From CAVQFC01 sp036497895 (GTDB lineage: Bacteria > Acidobacteriota > Vicinamibacteria > Vicinamibacterales > CAVVIG01), in assembly GCA_036497895.1 (NCBI GenBank), contig DASXIR010000017.1:7781-71780 (forward strand): DNA of 64,000 nt, written 5' to 3'. Shown in pieces: positions 9,686-18,280 of this stretch. Made by a program: the position numbers and the translations under genes. The notes below the pieces were generated by a model. That model did no database searches, was not told the DNA's origin, and saw only the letters and a list, made by a program, of their open reading frames with translations. The stretch's first letter is position 1. Every line of letters starts with the position of its first letter.

Positions 9686-11305
9686 ATGCGACGCTACCGT
9701 CCCGTGCCCGCAGTGGCCTTCGCGATTGTCGTCTCCGCGCTTGTCGGCGGCTTGTTCGGACGCAGCGCGTTTGCGACCGACGACAAGGTCAACGATCAAT
9801 ATCGCGCCTTCACCTCGGCGCTCAGAGCGATCGAAACCAGCTACGTCGACAAGGTTGATTCGGACCGTCTCGTCTACGGCTCGATTCGCGGCATGCTCGG
9901 GACGCTCGATCCGCATTCCAGTTTTTTCGATCCGAAAGAATACGCGCAGATGCGCGAGCGCCAGGAAGGGCGCTACTACGGCATCGGCGTCACGATTCAG
10001 GTATACGACGGTGACGTCACCGCGATGGCGGTGTTCGAGGGCTCGCCGGCATACAAGGCCGGCATCCGCCGCGGCGACGTGCTGGCGAAAGTCGCCGGCG
10101 AGGACGCCAAAGGGTGGACCGTCGATCAGGCGATGCACAAGCTGCGCGGGCAGAAGGGCACACCGGTCGAAGTGGGCGTCAAGCGCCGCGGCTACGAGCA
10201 GCTCATCCCGATGCAGTTGATGCGCGACGAGGTCTACATCCCGACGGTACCCGCGTACTTCATGATCGATGCGACCACCGGCTACATTCGGATGCAGGAC
10301 TTCGGCGAGAACACCGATCACGACGTGAAGCATGCGCTGCACGAGCTCGCGTCGAAGGGGATGCGGCGGCTGCTGTTCGATATTCGCGCCAACCCCGGCG
10401 GTCCCCTCGATCAGGCGATCAAGGTCGCGAACGAGTTCCTGCCGCGTGGCAAGATGATTGTCTACACGCGCGGCCGCGTTGCGAATTCGGATCAGGATTA
10501 CCGCGCCACTGAAGACAGCGAGTTCACCGATCTGCCGATCGTGATGATGGCGAATCGCGGCAGCGCCAGCGCCTCCGAGATTGTCACCGGCGCGCTGCAG
10601 GATCACGATCGCGCCTACATCGTCGGCGAGACCACGTTCGGCAAGGCGCTGGTGCAGTCGGTCTACCGCATCAGCGGCGGCGCCGGACTCGCGCTGACCA
10701 CCGCGCACTACTTCACGCCGAGCGGCCGCCTGATTCAGCGCCCGTGGGATGCCAGCTTCGACGAGTACCTGAGCTACTCGCTGCGCGATCAGGATGCGAA
10801 CAAGCCGCACAATCCATCCGACCTGAAGCACACCGATGCGGGACGCCCGGTGTACAGCGGCGGCGGCATCGAGCCGGACAAGCGTGTAGCCGGTCCGACC
10901 GAAGGATTCAACCCGGGCCGGTTCGGTCGTCAGTTGAACGGCCGTGGCGAGTTCTCGAACTTTGCCCAGAAGTTCATGGCGGAAGGCGACAACCGGATCA
11001 AGCAGCAGGGCACCGGCCGCAAGATCGTCAAGCAGAACTTCGTGGTCGACGAAACGATGATGGCGGAGTTCCGCGAGCAGCTCAAAACGGATCACGTCAA
11101 AATCGACGAGGACGGGTTCAAGAAAGACTTCGACTTCATCAGGGCGATGATCCGCTTCGAAATCGACAGCGCCGTGTTTGGCATCGCCGACGCGCGACGT
11201 CACCTGATCGGCGTCGATCCGCAGGCGCAGGTTGCGCTGGCGATGTTCGGCGAGGCCCAGAAGCTCACCGAGCTCAGCAAAGGCGCCAAGGTCAAGGCGC
11301 ACTGA
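9686..11305 (+). CDS. S41-family carboxyl-terminal processing protease
   Basis: 539 residues; a periplasmic serine protease of the CtpA/Prc type that trims or degrades envelope proteins. It has an N-terminal signal or membrane helix (AFAIVVSALVGGLFG), a helical lead segment, a PDZ domain (about residues 105-185, with GIGVTI and GSPAYKAGIRRGDVL) and the S41 catalytic core. The catalytic Ser is in GSASASEI and the Lys four turns later in TFGKALVQ. The C-terminal 150 residues extend past the core with charged helices, longer than the usual CtpA. It stands alone, divergent from tatA. Its substrate is unknown. Confidence 0.9.
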   Translation: MRRYRPVPAVAFAIVVSALVGGLFGRSAFATDDKVNDQYRAFTSALRAIETSYVDKVDSDRLVYGSIRGMLGTLDPHSSFFDPKEYAQMRERQEGRYYGIGVTIQVYDGDVTAMAVFEGSPAYKAGIRRGDVLAKVAGEDAKGWTVDQAMHKLRGQKGTPVEVGVKRRGYEQLIPMQLMRDEVYIPTVPAYFMIDATTGYIRMQDFGENTDHDVKHALHELASKGMRRLLFDIRANPGGPLDQAIKVANEFLPRGKMIVYTRGRVANSDQDYRATEDSEFTDLPIVMMANRGSASASEIVTGALQDHDRAYIVGETTFGKALVQSVYRISGGAGLALTTAHYFTPSGRLIQRPWDASFDEYLSYSLRDQDANKPHNPSDLKHTDAGRPVYSGGGIEPDKRVAGPTEGFNPGRFGRQLNGRGEFSNFAQKFMAEGDNRIKQQGTGRKIVKQNFVVDETMMAEFREQLKTDHVKIDEDGFKKDFDFIRAMIRFEIDSAVFGIADARRHLIGVDPQAQVALAMFGEAQKLTELSKGAKVKAH

Positions 11306-11458
11306 GGCGGTTCGGGCAAGCGACCACAACTCGTGGGGCCATAGATTGGCCTTGCCACTACAGCTAGGCCTTGTTACACTGACGACCGTCTCGGCCCCGG
11401 GGCCGCCTTCCGCGTCTGGAAGCGCGAAAGTGGGCCGCAAAACCGGTCGTCTTCCTCC
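11306..11458 (+). other. Leader region before the SMC gene
   Basis: This 153-bp gap holds a promoter (11352-11380) and a 72-nt leader with a perfect 14-bp GC palindrome, CGGCCCCGGGGCCG, at 11392-11405. There is no recognisable Shine-Dalgarno before the ATG at 11459. I see no gene and no terminator for the preceding protease. Confidence 0.5.
11352..11380 (+). promoter_or_regulatory. Promoter of the SMC gene
   Basis: TTGCCA at 11352-11357, a 17-nt spacer and TACACT at 11375-11380, predicting a transcript start near 11387. Confidence 0.55.
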
Positions 11459-14400
11459 ATGCGCCTCGAACGTCTAGAGATCAACGGCTTCAAATCGTTT
11501 TCCGACCGCTCCGAGCTGGCATTCGACAAAGGCGTGACGGCGATCGTCGGCCCCAACGGATGCGGCAAGAGCAACGTCGCTGACGCCATCACGTGGGTGA
11601 TGGGCGAGCAGAGCGCGAAGAGCCTGCGCGGCGACAAGATGGAAGACGTCATCTTCAGTGGCAGTGACGCCAGGAAACCGACCGCAACCGCTGAGGTGCG
11701 GCTCAAGTTCAGCGGTTTCCTGAAGACCATCAGCGCCCCGGTATTTCCAGCGCCGGGAAACGGCCGTGCCAATGGCCTGACCGGCGTCAACGGCGACGCC
11801 GATGGCCACTCCAGCGGTAACGGTCACGGTGCCTCCGATAGCCACGCCAACGGGAACGGCCACGGGAACGGTGAGGCCGGCGACGGCGTTCACGACGCCA
11901 GCAGCCACAACGGCAACGGTCACGGCGAGGGCGCGGTCCTCGCGCTCGTCGGTGATTCGGAACAGCTGGCGCTCCCGCCGGGAGAGATCGAAGAAATTAT
12001 CCAGTCGGTGGCCCGAGAGATCGAGGTCACCCGGCGGCTCTATCGATCGGGTGAAAGCGAATATCTGATCGACGGCGCCGTCTGCCGTCTGCGCGACGTT
12101 CACGATCTGCTGATGGACACCGGCCTCGGCGCCAAGGCCTACGCGATCATCGAGCAGGGCAAGATCGGGATGATTCTGAGCACGCGGCCGACCGATCGGC
12201 GTCAGTTGATCGAAGAAGCCGCAGGCGTGACCAAGTACAAAGCCCGCCGCCGCTCGGCCGAGCTGAAGCTCGAGGCCGCGCAGCAGAACCTGACCCGCAT
12301 CGACGACATCGTTTTCGAGGTCGAAAAGCAGCGCGGCACGCTCAAGCGTCAGGCGTCCAAGGCGCGACGCTACCAGAAGCTCCGCGACGAGCTGCGTCGT
12401 TTCGAGAAGGTGCTGTTCGCCCGCAAGTATCGCCAGCTGGCCGAAACCATCGAGTCGGCGCGGGCGCGGCTGACCGAAGCGCGCGAACGCGAATCGATTG
12501 CAGGCGCTCGCGTCGGAGAGGTCGAGACCGGGCTCGGACGCCTGCGGATCGAACTGGTCGAGGCGGAAACGCAGGCGACCGCCTCACGCGAAGCCGCGCA
12601 CGCGCGCGAGCTCGCGATCAATCGCCAGCAGCAGCAGATTCTGTTCGACCGCGAGCAAGTGCAGGGACTCGCGGTCCGGACCACGACGGTGGCCGCGGAA
12701 CTCGATACGCTCGAGGCGCGTCGCGAGCCGGCGCAGGCGGCGCTCGCCGCGCGGCGGGACGCCGCCGCGCAGGCCGATACCGAGCGCGACCGCGCCCAGG
12801 CGGCGCTGACCGCCGACTCCAACGCCTACGAAGCCGCCCATCGAGAGATCGAAGGCCTCGAAGCTGACGTCGAAGCGACCCGCAGCGACGTGTTTTCCGC
12901 GATCAACTCGGCGACGGCGCTGCGCCATGCGCTCGAGCACGCGGCGGCGGCGCGCGACCGGGTCGGCGAGACGCTCTCGAAGCTGGACGTCGAAGCAAAC
13001 GACGTCCGCGTCGAGTCTGAGCGCGCGGCGACCGATCGATCCGCTCATGCTGATGCCTTGCGCCGAGCCCACGAGTCGATTGACGCCACCCGAATCGCGC
13101 GGGCGGCCCGCGAATCGGAACTGGCGAGCGCGCGCATCGAGCACGAGTGGCGTGCCCGCGCGGTTCGCTCGCGCGAGCACGAACTGGCCGGCGTCGAGGC
13201 GCGCCTGAAATCGCTCGAGGAACTCGACGCGTCCCGTGCGGGATACGGCGATGCCGCGCGCACCGTTCTGGTCCAGGCCAACGGGACTGTGTGCCAGCAG
13301 GGCGCGATCGCCGATTATCTCGAAGTCGAGGCAGGCTACGAACGCGCGGTTGAGGCGTGTCTCGGCGATCTGCTCCAGCACATCGTCGTCGAACGTCCGG
13401 AACATGCCGCGGCGGGATTTCAGGTCGTGCGTGAAGCCGGCGCAGGTCGCTGCAGCTTCCTGGTGACATCGGCGGCCGAAGCGCCGAAAGCGGTCCGGTC
13501 GGCATTCCATGTGGCGATGAGCGTCACCGGCGACGCGTTTTCGGTGTCGGGTCCGGATTCGAGCGCGGCCAGCGGCCTCGACCAATCCGCGATTCCGGTC
13601 GGGACCGTGACGCTGTCTTCGGTGGTTCGCGTCAACGGACGTTTTGCCGACGCGATTAGGCGCGCGGTTGGTGACGCCTGGATTGCGCCGTCGTACGACG
13701 CGGCAACGGCCGCCAGCCGGCTGACTTCAATCCCGGTGGCGACGATTGAAGGCGATGTGTTTCGCGGCCCGCACCTGGTGTCCGGCGGCGGACTTGCCGA
13801 GGCCCGCGGCATCCTCGAGACCAAGCGCGAGATCAAGGAACTGCGCGAGCGGATCAACAACGATCGCGGCGACCTCGCCCGGCTCGCCGCGGAAACCAAC
13901 GAGCTCGAGGCGGCGATCGCGCTGGCCTCGTCGGCGATTGCCGCGCTCAGCGCTGAATTCCACAAACAGGAAAAGGCCGTCGTCGGTCTCGACGCGCAAC
14001 TGCAGCACGTCACCGATGAAGAGGCGCGCCTCGCGCAGCGGAGCGAGCAACTTGCGCGCGAACGGCGTCAGGCGGAGGACGAGCGCGATCAGCTTGATCG
14101 GCGTCAGGACGAGGCCCGTGCGTCGATTGTCAGGCTCGACGAGGATCAGCACCAGGCCGACGAGCGGCTGACCGCCGCGCAGCGGCGGTTGTTCGAAGCC
14201 CGCGAGGCGGCTGACGAATTGAGTCGCCGCGCCGCCGACGCTGGTGCGGCGCATGCCGCGCTGGTCGAACGGGCCAGCGCGCTGGCCGGAGAGATCCAGC
14301 GGCTGATTGAGGCGGGCGAGGAGATGGAAGCCCGCGTCGCCGCGCTCGCGGTCGAACTCGAGCAGTCGCGCCGCCGGGCCAGCGAACTCGGCGAGGCGAT

Positions 14401-15475
14401 TGCGGCCGGGGAAGCGCGCCTCGATACCGACGTCATCGACCTCGACACTCTGAGGCAGACGGTTGCCTCGACCGACGAAGCGGTGACGGCCCTGCGTGTC
14501 CGGACCGACGAGCTCGATGCGACCATCAAGGAAGCGCGCTCCGCCCACGACGCGGTCCGGGCAGTCGTGTCCGAGCTCGACCTCGCGCGGGTCACCGCCG
14601 AATCCGACCTGTCGCACCTCGCTCACACCTGTGAAGACGCGGTCAACGCTACGCTCGACGAAGTGGTCGTCGAAGTGGAGCAGCTCGAACGCGACGGTCG
14701 GGCCATCCCGGATGCTGCGGCGATTTTCGCCGAGGAGACCGACGAGGACGACGTTCGGCTGAAGCCGGACACGGCTACTGAGGCCAGCGGCCTCGAAGCG
14801 GATCCGTCGCTCGCGGCGGCCGTGCAGCGGACGCTGAGCGCCGAGGACGCCATCACCGCGTTGCGGGCCAGGATCGAACGCCTCGGCCCGGTCAACATGA
14901 TGGCGATCGAACAGTTCGACGATCTCGAGTCGCGCTTTGCGTTCCTCTCGACGCAGCGCAAGGACCTGGTCGAGTCGATCGCGCAGACCACCGAAGCCAT
15001 CAAGCGCATCGACGACACCACCAAGCAGCGCTTTTCCGAGGCGTTTGCGGCCATCAATACCAACTTCCAGCAGATCTTCAGCACCCTGTTCGGCGGTGGC
15101 CGCGCCGGCCTGACCCTCCTCGACGAGAACGATCCGCTCGAAAGCGGTATCGAGATCATCGCTCAGCCGCCGGGCAAGCGGCTGCAGAGCGTCCAGCTGC
15201 TTTCGGGCGGAGAGAAGGCGTTGACCGCGATCGCGCTGATGTTCGGCATGTTCAAGTTCAAGCCAAGCCCGTTCTGTCTTCTCGACGAGATCGACGCGCC
15301 GCTCGACGACGCCAACATCGGGCGGTTTGTGGAAATGCTGCGCAGCATGCAGGCACACACCCAGTTCATCGTCATCACCCACAATCGGAAGACGATGGAG
15401 ATCGCCGATCGGCTGTATGGGGTGACAATGGAAGAACCGGGCGTTTCGAAGCTGATCTCGGTGCAGTTGAACTGA
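11459..15475 (+). CDS. smc: Chromosome segregation protein SMC with an unusual head insertion
   Basis: 1338 residues, longer than the usual 1150-1200. It forms the ATP-driven clamp that compacts and segregates chromosomes with ScpA and ScpB. The N-terminal half-head has Walker A GPNGCGKS (residues 31-38); RRLYRSGESEYLIDG follows at about 192. Two coiled coils flank a hinge near residues 590-780. The C-terminal half-head has signature LLSGGEKALTAIAL and Walker B CLLDEIDAPLDDAN. Residues about 87-175 are a low-complexity insertion rich in Asn, Gly and His (repeated NGHG and NGNGHG), where other SMCs have about a dozen residues. A second oddity near residue 1100 is a VRLKPDT segment encoded by a stem-loop. 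Confidence 0.95.
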   Translation: MRLERLEINGFKSFSDRSELAFDKGVTAIVGPNGCGKSNVADAITWVMGEQSAKSLRGDKMEDVIFSGSDARKPTATAEVRLKFSGFLKTISAPVFPAPGNGRANGLTGVNGDADGHSSGNGHGASDSHANGNGHGNGEAGDGVHDASSHNGNGHGEGAVLALVGDSEQLALPPGEIEEIIQSVAREIEVTRRLYRSGESEYLIDGAVCRLRDVHDLLMDTGLGAKAYAIIEQGKIGMILSTRPTDRRQLIEEAAGVTKYKARRRSAELKLEAAQQNLTRIDDIVFEVEKQRGTLKRQASKARRYQKLRDELRRFEKVLFARKYRQLAETIESARARLTEARERESIAGARVGEVETGLGRLRIELVEAETQATASREAAHARELAINRQQQQILFDREQVQGLAVRTTTVAAELDTLEARREPAQAALAARRDAAAQADTERDRAQAALTADSNAYEAAHREIEGLEADVEATRSDVFSAINSATALRHALEHAAAARDRVGETLSKLDVEANDVRVESERAATDRSAHADALRRAHESIDATRIARAARESELASARIEHEWRARAVRSREHELAGVEARLKSLEELDASRAGYGDAARTVLVQANGTVCQQGAIADYLEVEAGYERAVEACLGDLLQHIVVERPEHAAAGFQVVREAGAGRCSFLVTSAAEAPKAVRSAFHVAMSVTGDAFSVSGPDSSAASGLDQSAIPVGTVTLSSVVRVNGRFADAIRRAVGDAWIAPSYDAATAASRLTSIPVATIEGDVFRGPHLVSGGGLAEARGILETKREIKELRERINNDRGDLARLAAETNELEAAIALASSAIAALSAEFHKQEKAVVGLDAQLQHVTDEEARLAQRSEQLARERRQAEDERDQLDRRQDEARASIVRLDEDQHQADERLTAAQRRLFEAREAADELSRRAADAGAAHAALVERASALAGEIQRLIEAGEEMEARVAALAVELEQSRRRASELGEAIAAGEARLDTDVIDLDTLRQTVASTDEAVTALRVRTDELDATIKEARSAHDAVRAVVSELDLARVTAESDLSHLAHTCEDAVNATLDEVVVEVEQLERDGRAIPDAAAIFAEETDEDDVRLKPDTATEASGLEADPSLAAAVQRTLSAEDAITALRARIERLGPVNMMAIEQFDDLESRFAFLSTQRKDLVESIAQTTEAIKRIDDTTKQRFSEAFAAINTNFQQIFSTLFGGGRAGLTLLDENDPLESGIEIIAQPPGKRLQSVQLLSGGEKALTAIALMFGMFKFKPSPFCLLDEIDAPLDDANIGRFVEMLRSMQAHTQFIVITHNRKTMEIADRLYGVTMEEPGVSKLISVQLN
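11719..11985 (+). repeat. Low-complexity Asn/Gly/His-coding insertion inside smc
   Basis: About 265 bp, in frame, coding mainly Asn-Gly-His-Gly type units (for example GNGHG at several places between 11815 and 11935). The flanking codons resume the conserved SMC head exactly. It looks like expansion of short GGCAACGG-like units, though the copies have diverged. Confidence 0.65.
14753..14770 (+). repeat. REP-like stem-loop within smc coding VRLKPDT
   Basis: GTTCGGC, loop TGAA, GCCGGAC: seven pairs with one G-T wobble. It encodes Val-Arg-Leu-Lys-Pro-Asp-Thr in a linker just before the C-terminal head. From memory, unverified here, the same peptide recurs in unrelated acidobacterial proteins, which would make it a dispersed palindromic repeat. 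Only one copy is visible in this window. Confidence 0.4.
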
Positions 15476-15517
15476 GCCGGCCGTCCTCCCGTATCTACCT
15501 TGCGGAGGGGTTCCCGA

Positions 15518-16354
15518 ATGGCACGACGCATTTCCCAATGGTCCGCGGTCCTGCTGCTGCCGATGGCGGTCGCCGTGGGCGCCTGCGACATGTCGCTTGG
15601 CAACCTCGCGGGACGCGCCTCCGAGGAATGGACCCACACCTACCCACTCTCTCCAGGCGGCGAAGTACGGCTGGTCAACATCAACGGCAAGGTTGAGGTG
15701 GAAGGTGTCGAGGGGCACACGGTCGAGATCGTGGCCGAACGGATCGCACGGGGAGCCACCGACGACACGGCGCGCGAACTGCTGCCGCGAATCAAGATCA
15801 CCGAGGACGTGAAGCCCGACCGCGTCTCGGTTGAAACCGAGCGGATGGGCGGCATCATGATCGGTGCCGGCTACGAGGTCCGCTATCGTGTCAAGGCGCC
15901 CAGGGACTCGGTCGTCAACGTGACGTCGAACAATGGCGTGATCGCGCTGACAAACCTGTCCGGCAATGTCACGGCGCGCACCACCAACGGACTGGTCAGC
16001 GGCAAGATGATGACCGGCGGCGTCAACGCCCGTGCTACCAACGGCGGGATAAACATGGACATGGCCTCGGTCGGCGCTGAGAAGATCGCTCTGCACACCA
16101 CCAACGGCGGCGTCACGCTGGGGTTGCCGGACACGGCAAAGGCAGACCTCGAGGCGTCGTGCACGAACGGCGGCATCAACGTGTCGGCGCTCGAAAAACT
16201 GGCGATCACCGACAAGTCACGTCGGCACATCGAAGGCAAGCTGAATGGTGGCGGCACCAGCATCGTGCTGGAGACCACCAACGGTGGTATCAGGGTGCGG
16301 CCTCGAAGCGGCAACGGCGCACCGACGGACACCGACGATGACAAAGAGCGCTGA
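15518..16354 (+). CDS. DUF4097-family secreted beta-helix-like protein
   Basis: 278 residues from the ATG at 15518, which has GGAGG nine bases upstream; an upstream TTG at 15500 lies before that site and is less likely. An N-terminal signal sequence ends near Val-Gly-Ala-Cys, so the protein may be a lipoprotein. The body consists of repeating beta-strand units with the recurrent motif Thr-Asn-Gly-Gly (TTNGLVSG, ATNGGINMD, TTNGGVTL, CTNGGINVS, TTNGGIRV), which is the DUF4097 (putative adhesin) pattern expected to fold as a right-handed beta-solenoid. The function of the family is not established. It sits 42 bp after smc and could be read from the same transcript. Confidence 0.8.
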   Translation: MARRISQWSAVLLLPMAVAVGACDMSLGNLAGRASEEWTHTYPLSPGGEVRLVNINGKVEVEGVEGHTVEIVAERIARGATDDTARELLPRIKITEDVKPDRVSVETERMGGIMIGAGYEVRYRVKAPRDSVVNVTSNNGVIALTNLSGNVTARTTNGLVSGKMMTGGVNARATNGGINMDMASVGAEKIALHTTNGGVTLGLPDTAKADLEASCTNGGINVSALEKLAITDKSRRHIEGKLNGGGTSIVLETTNGGIRVRPRSGNGAPTDTDDDKER

Positions 16355-16390
16355 TACGAGCGCCTTCACAGGCGCCTTCCTCACAGAATA

Positions 16391-17509
16391 GTGAACGAGG
16401 ACAAGGCCAGCAGGTACCATCGTCTCAAGCGTCAAGCCGGCGTCGTCTCGGTGGTCTGGACCGCGGCGCTGCTGGCGGGACTTCTCGTCACCGGTTGGAG
16501 CGGCGTCTTTCGTGATGCCGCAGCTGCATTCGGCTCGGCTTTTCCCTCCGTGCTGCGCCCGACGCTGACTGTCCTTGCCTACGTTGTGCTTCTCTCGCTT
16601 CTGAACGAGATCATCAGTCTGCCCATCGATTTCTACAGCGGCTTCATGCTCGAGCGCCGCTACGAGTTGTCCAACGAAACGCTGAAGGCCTGGCTCGGCG
16701 ATCAGGCGAAGTCGTTCGGCGTCGGGATCCTGCTCGGCGGCGTGGCGGCGGCCGTCGTTTACGGGTTGATTCGCTGGTCACCCGGCTGGTGGTGGCTGAC
16801 CGCCGGACTGGTCTTCACGCTGCTGATCGTCGGCCTGGCTAACCTCGCGCCTGTCCTGATCCTGCCGCTTTTCTACGCCATCAAACCGCTCGAGCGTGAG
16901 GCGCTTCGGGAGCGTTTACTCGCGTTGGCCGAGCGCGCCAACGCCCGTGTGCTCGGCGCCTACGAATGGGGGCTGGCGGCGAAGACAAAAAAAGCCAACG
17001 CCGCGCTGACGGGCATCGGCGGGACGCGCCGGATTCTGGTGTCGGACACGATGCTCGCTGAATACTCGGACGAGGAAATCGAAGTGGTGCTGGCGCACGA
17101 GATTGCGCACCATGTGCACGGTGACATCTGGAAGGGCGTCGCGTTCCAGAGCGCGTTGACCATCGGCGGCTTCTATCTCGCGGCTCGCCTGCTCGCGCTC
17201 TTTGCCGGGCCAGCCGGACTTCATGGCGTCGAAGATGTCGCCGGATTGCCGCTGCTGCTGCTGTCGGCTGGCGCTGTTTCACTGGTGATGGTGCCGGTCG
17301 CACATGCGATGTCGCGTGCATTCGAACGAAGCGCCGACCGCTTCGCCCTCGCGCTCACCCGCAACCCGGCCGCGTTCATCTCCGCCATGCGCCGGCTCGG
17401 TGCCCAGAATCTTGCCGAAGACGACCCGTCCCCTCTGGTCCAGGCACTGTTCTACAGCCACCCGCCGATCCGGGACCGGATCGCGGCCGCGCAAGCCTTC
17501 AAGTCCTGA
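16391..17509 (+). CDS. M48-family (Ste24/HtpX-like) membrane metalloprotease
   Basis: 372 residues starting with GTG at 16391. It is a membrane zinc protease: several N-terminal membrane helices, then the HExxH motif in VLAHEIAHHVHGD (about residue 238) with the third zinc ligand expected at the Glu in RAFERSADRFAL. The N-terminal helices and the sequence LPIDFYSGFMLERRYELSN match the Ste24-type CAAX prenyl protease 1 group rather than HtpX. In bacteria such proteins are thought to act in membrane protein quality control. It follows the DUF4097 gene by 36 bp. Confidence 0.88.
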   Translation: MNEDKASRYHRLKRQAGVVSVVWTAALLAGLLVTGWSGVFRDAAAAFGSAFPSVLRPTLTVLAYVVLLSLLNEIISLPIDFYSGFMLERRYELSNETLKAWLGDQAKSFGVGILLGGVAAAVVYGLIRWSPGWWWLTAGLVFTLLIVGLANLAPVLILPLFYAIKPLEREALRERLLALAERANARVLGAYEWGLAAKTKKANAALTGIGGTRRILVSDTMLAEYSDEEIEVVLAHEIAHHVHGDIWKGVAFQSALTIGGFYLAARLLALFAGPAGLHGVEDVAGLPLLLLSAGAVSLVMVPVAHAMSRAFERSADRFALALTRNPAAFISAMRRLGAQNLAEDDPSPLVQALFYSHPPIRDRIAAAQAFKS

Positions 17510-17557
17510 TTGAGCCGGTCTCGCGCCGTTTCTCGCAATCCCGAGTGGAGGCGAGAA

Positions 17558-18280
17558 ATGAAACGACTGGGGGCAGTCGGATTGACCCTGGCGATGTGTT
17601 GGCAGCCGAGCGCCGCCGTGGCCGGACCACCGACCATGGACGGGCCAATGGGTCGCACTGCTCTGGCGGCGATATCGGGCCTTCCCGATCGATCGCCGGA
17701 CCGTTCGGACATCGCCGGCTGGAACGCGGTCGGCCGCATGATCTCCGCGGGAGACGCCGTGGTGATTGGGACCGCATCGGGATCGAGCGTTCGACGATTC
17801 ATCGCGCTGAGCGGCCTCACCATCGTAGTTCTGCGCGACGACTTCAAGCTGCCGGACCGGGCACAGCTTCAGCTGCTCGAGCTTTCCCGGATGGATCCGA
17901 ACGCCCTGGTCCACTCTTCAACAGGCGTTGTCCGGCGTTATAAAGCGATTCAGGTATCGCCCACCGGCATTTCCCTCGACAACGTGAAGGTCGCTGAACT
18001 CCACGATGTCGTCGAACTCATTCCTGCCTCTGACATTCAATTGATTTCACGGGTACTCCGGCGGGGCTCAGGCGCAGCTGCGGCATTCGGCACGGTTGGC
18101 GGCATCCTTCTGGGTTCGTGGCTCGGAGGTGCGATTGCGTCGCAAGGTTGTCGCGGCGACTGCGGCGGCATCGAGACTGCGGCGTTCGCCAGCGTGACCG
18201 GCGTCCCCATAGTGACCGGTTACGGAGCATGGCGATGGAGCAGCCGGCTGTCCGAGGAAGTCGTCTACCGCAAGCGATAG
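17558..18280 (+). CDS. Secreted protein with a glycine-zipper-like C-terminal segment, unknown
   Basis: 240 residues from the ATG at 17558, which has GGAGG seven bases upstream; an upstream in-frame start at 17510 is rejected for that reason. It has a signal peptide (LGAVGLTLAMCWQPSAAVAG). The central 100 residues are beta-rich (VVIGTASGSSVRRFIALSG) and resemble no family I know. The C-terminal segment (GAAAAFGTVGGILLGSWLGGAI) is a Gly/Ala-rich hydrophobic helix, similar to glycine-zipper membrane segments. Two Cys in CRGDCGG may form a disulfide. Its end overlaps the end of the convergent membrane protein gene by 16 bp. Confidence 0.65.
   Translation: MKRLGAVGLTLAMCWQPSAAVAGPPTMDGPMGRTALAAISGLPDRSPDRSDIAGWNAVGRMISAGDAVVIGTASGSSVRRFIALSGLTIVVLRDDFKLPDRAQLQLLELSRMDPNALVHSSTGVVRRYKAIQVSPTGISLDNVKVAELHDVVELIPASDIQLISRVLRRGSGAAAAFGTVGGILLGSWLGGAIASQGCRGDCGGIETAAFASVTGVPIVTGYGAWRWSSRLSEEVVYRKR

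Noticed and set aside
11392..11405. GC palindrome CGGCCCCGGGGCCG in the smc leader as terminator
   Set aside because: No T-tract follows and it is downstream of a good promoter for smc; kept only as a leader feature.
11306..11458. tRNA gene in a gap
   Set aside because: No T-arm GGTTCGAATCC-like sequence or cloverleaf was found in this or the other gaps over 60 bp.
13727..16096. 789-codon open frame antisense to smc
   Set aside because: It lies opposite a clearly conserved gene in the frame that high GC keeps open; the translation is rich in Arg, Asp and Gly with no domain. The same applies to the antisense frames at 9647-11440, 4507-5544, 3113-4180 and 23254-24924.
18265..18280. Disrupted gene at the convergent 16-bp overlap
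   Set aside because: Both genes keep normal ends; convergent overlaps of this size are common in compact genomes.
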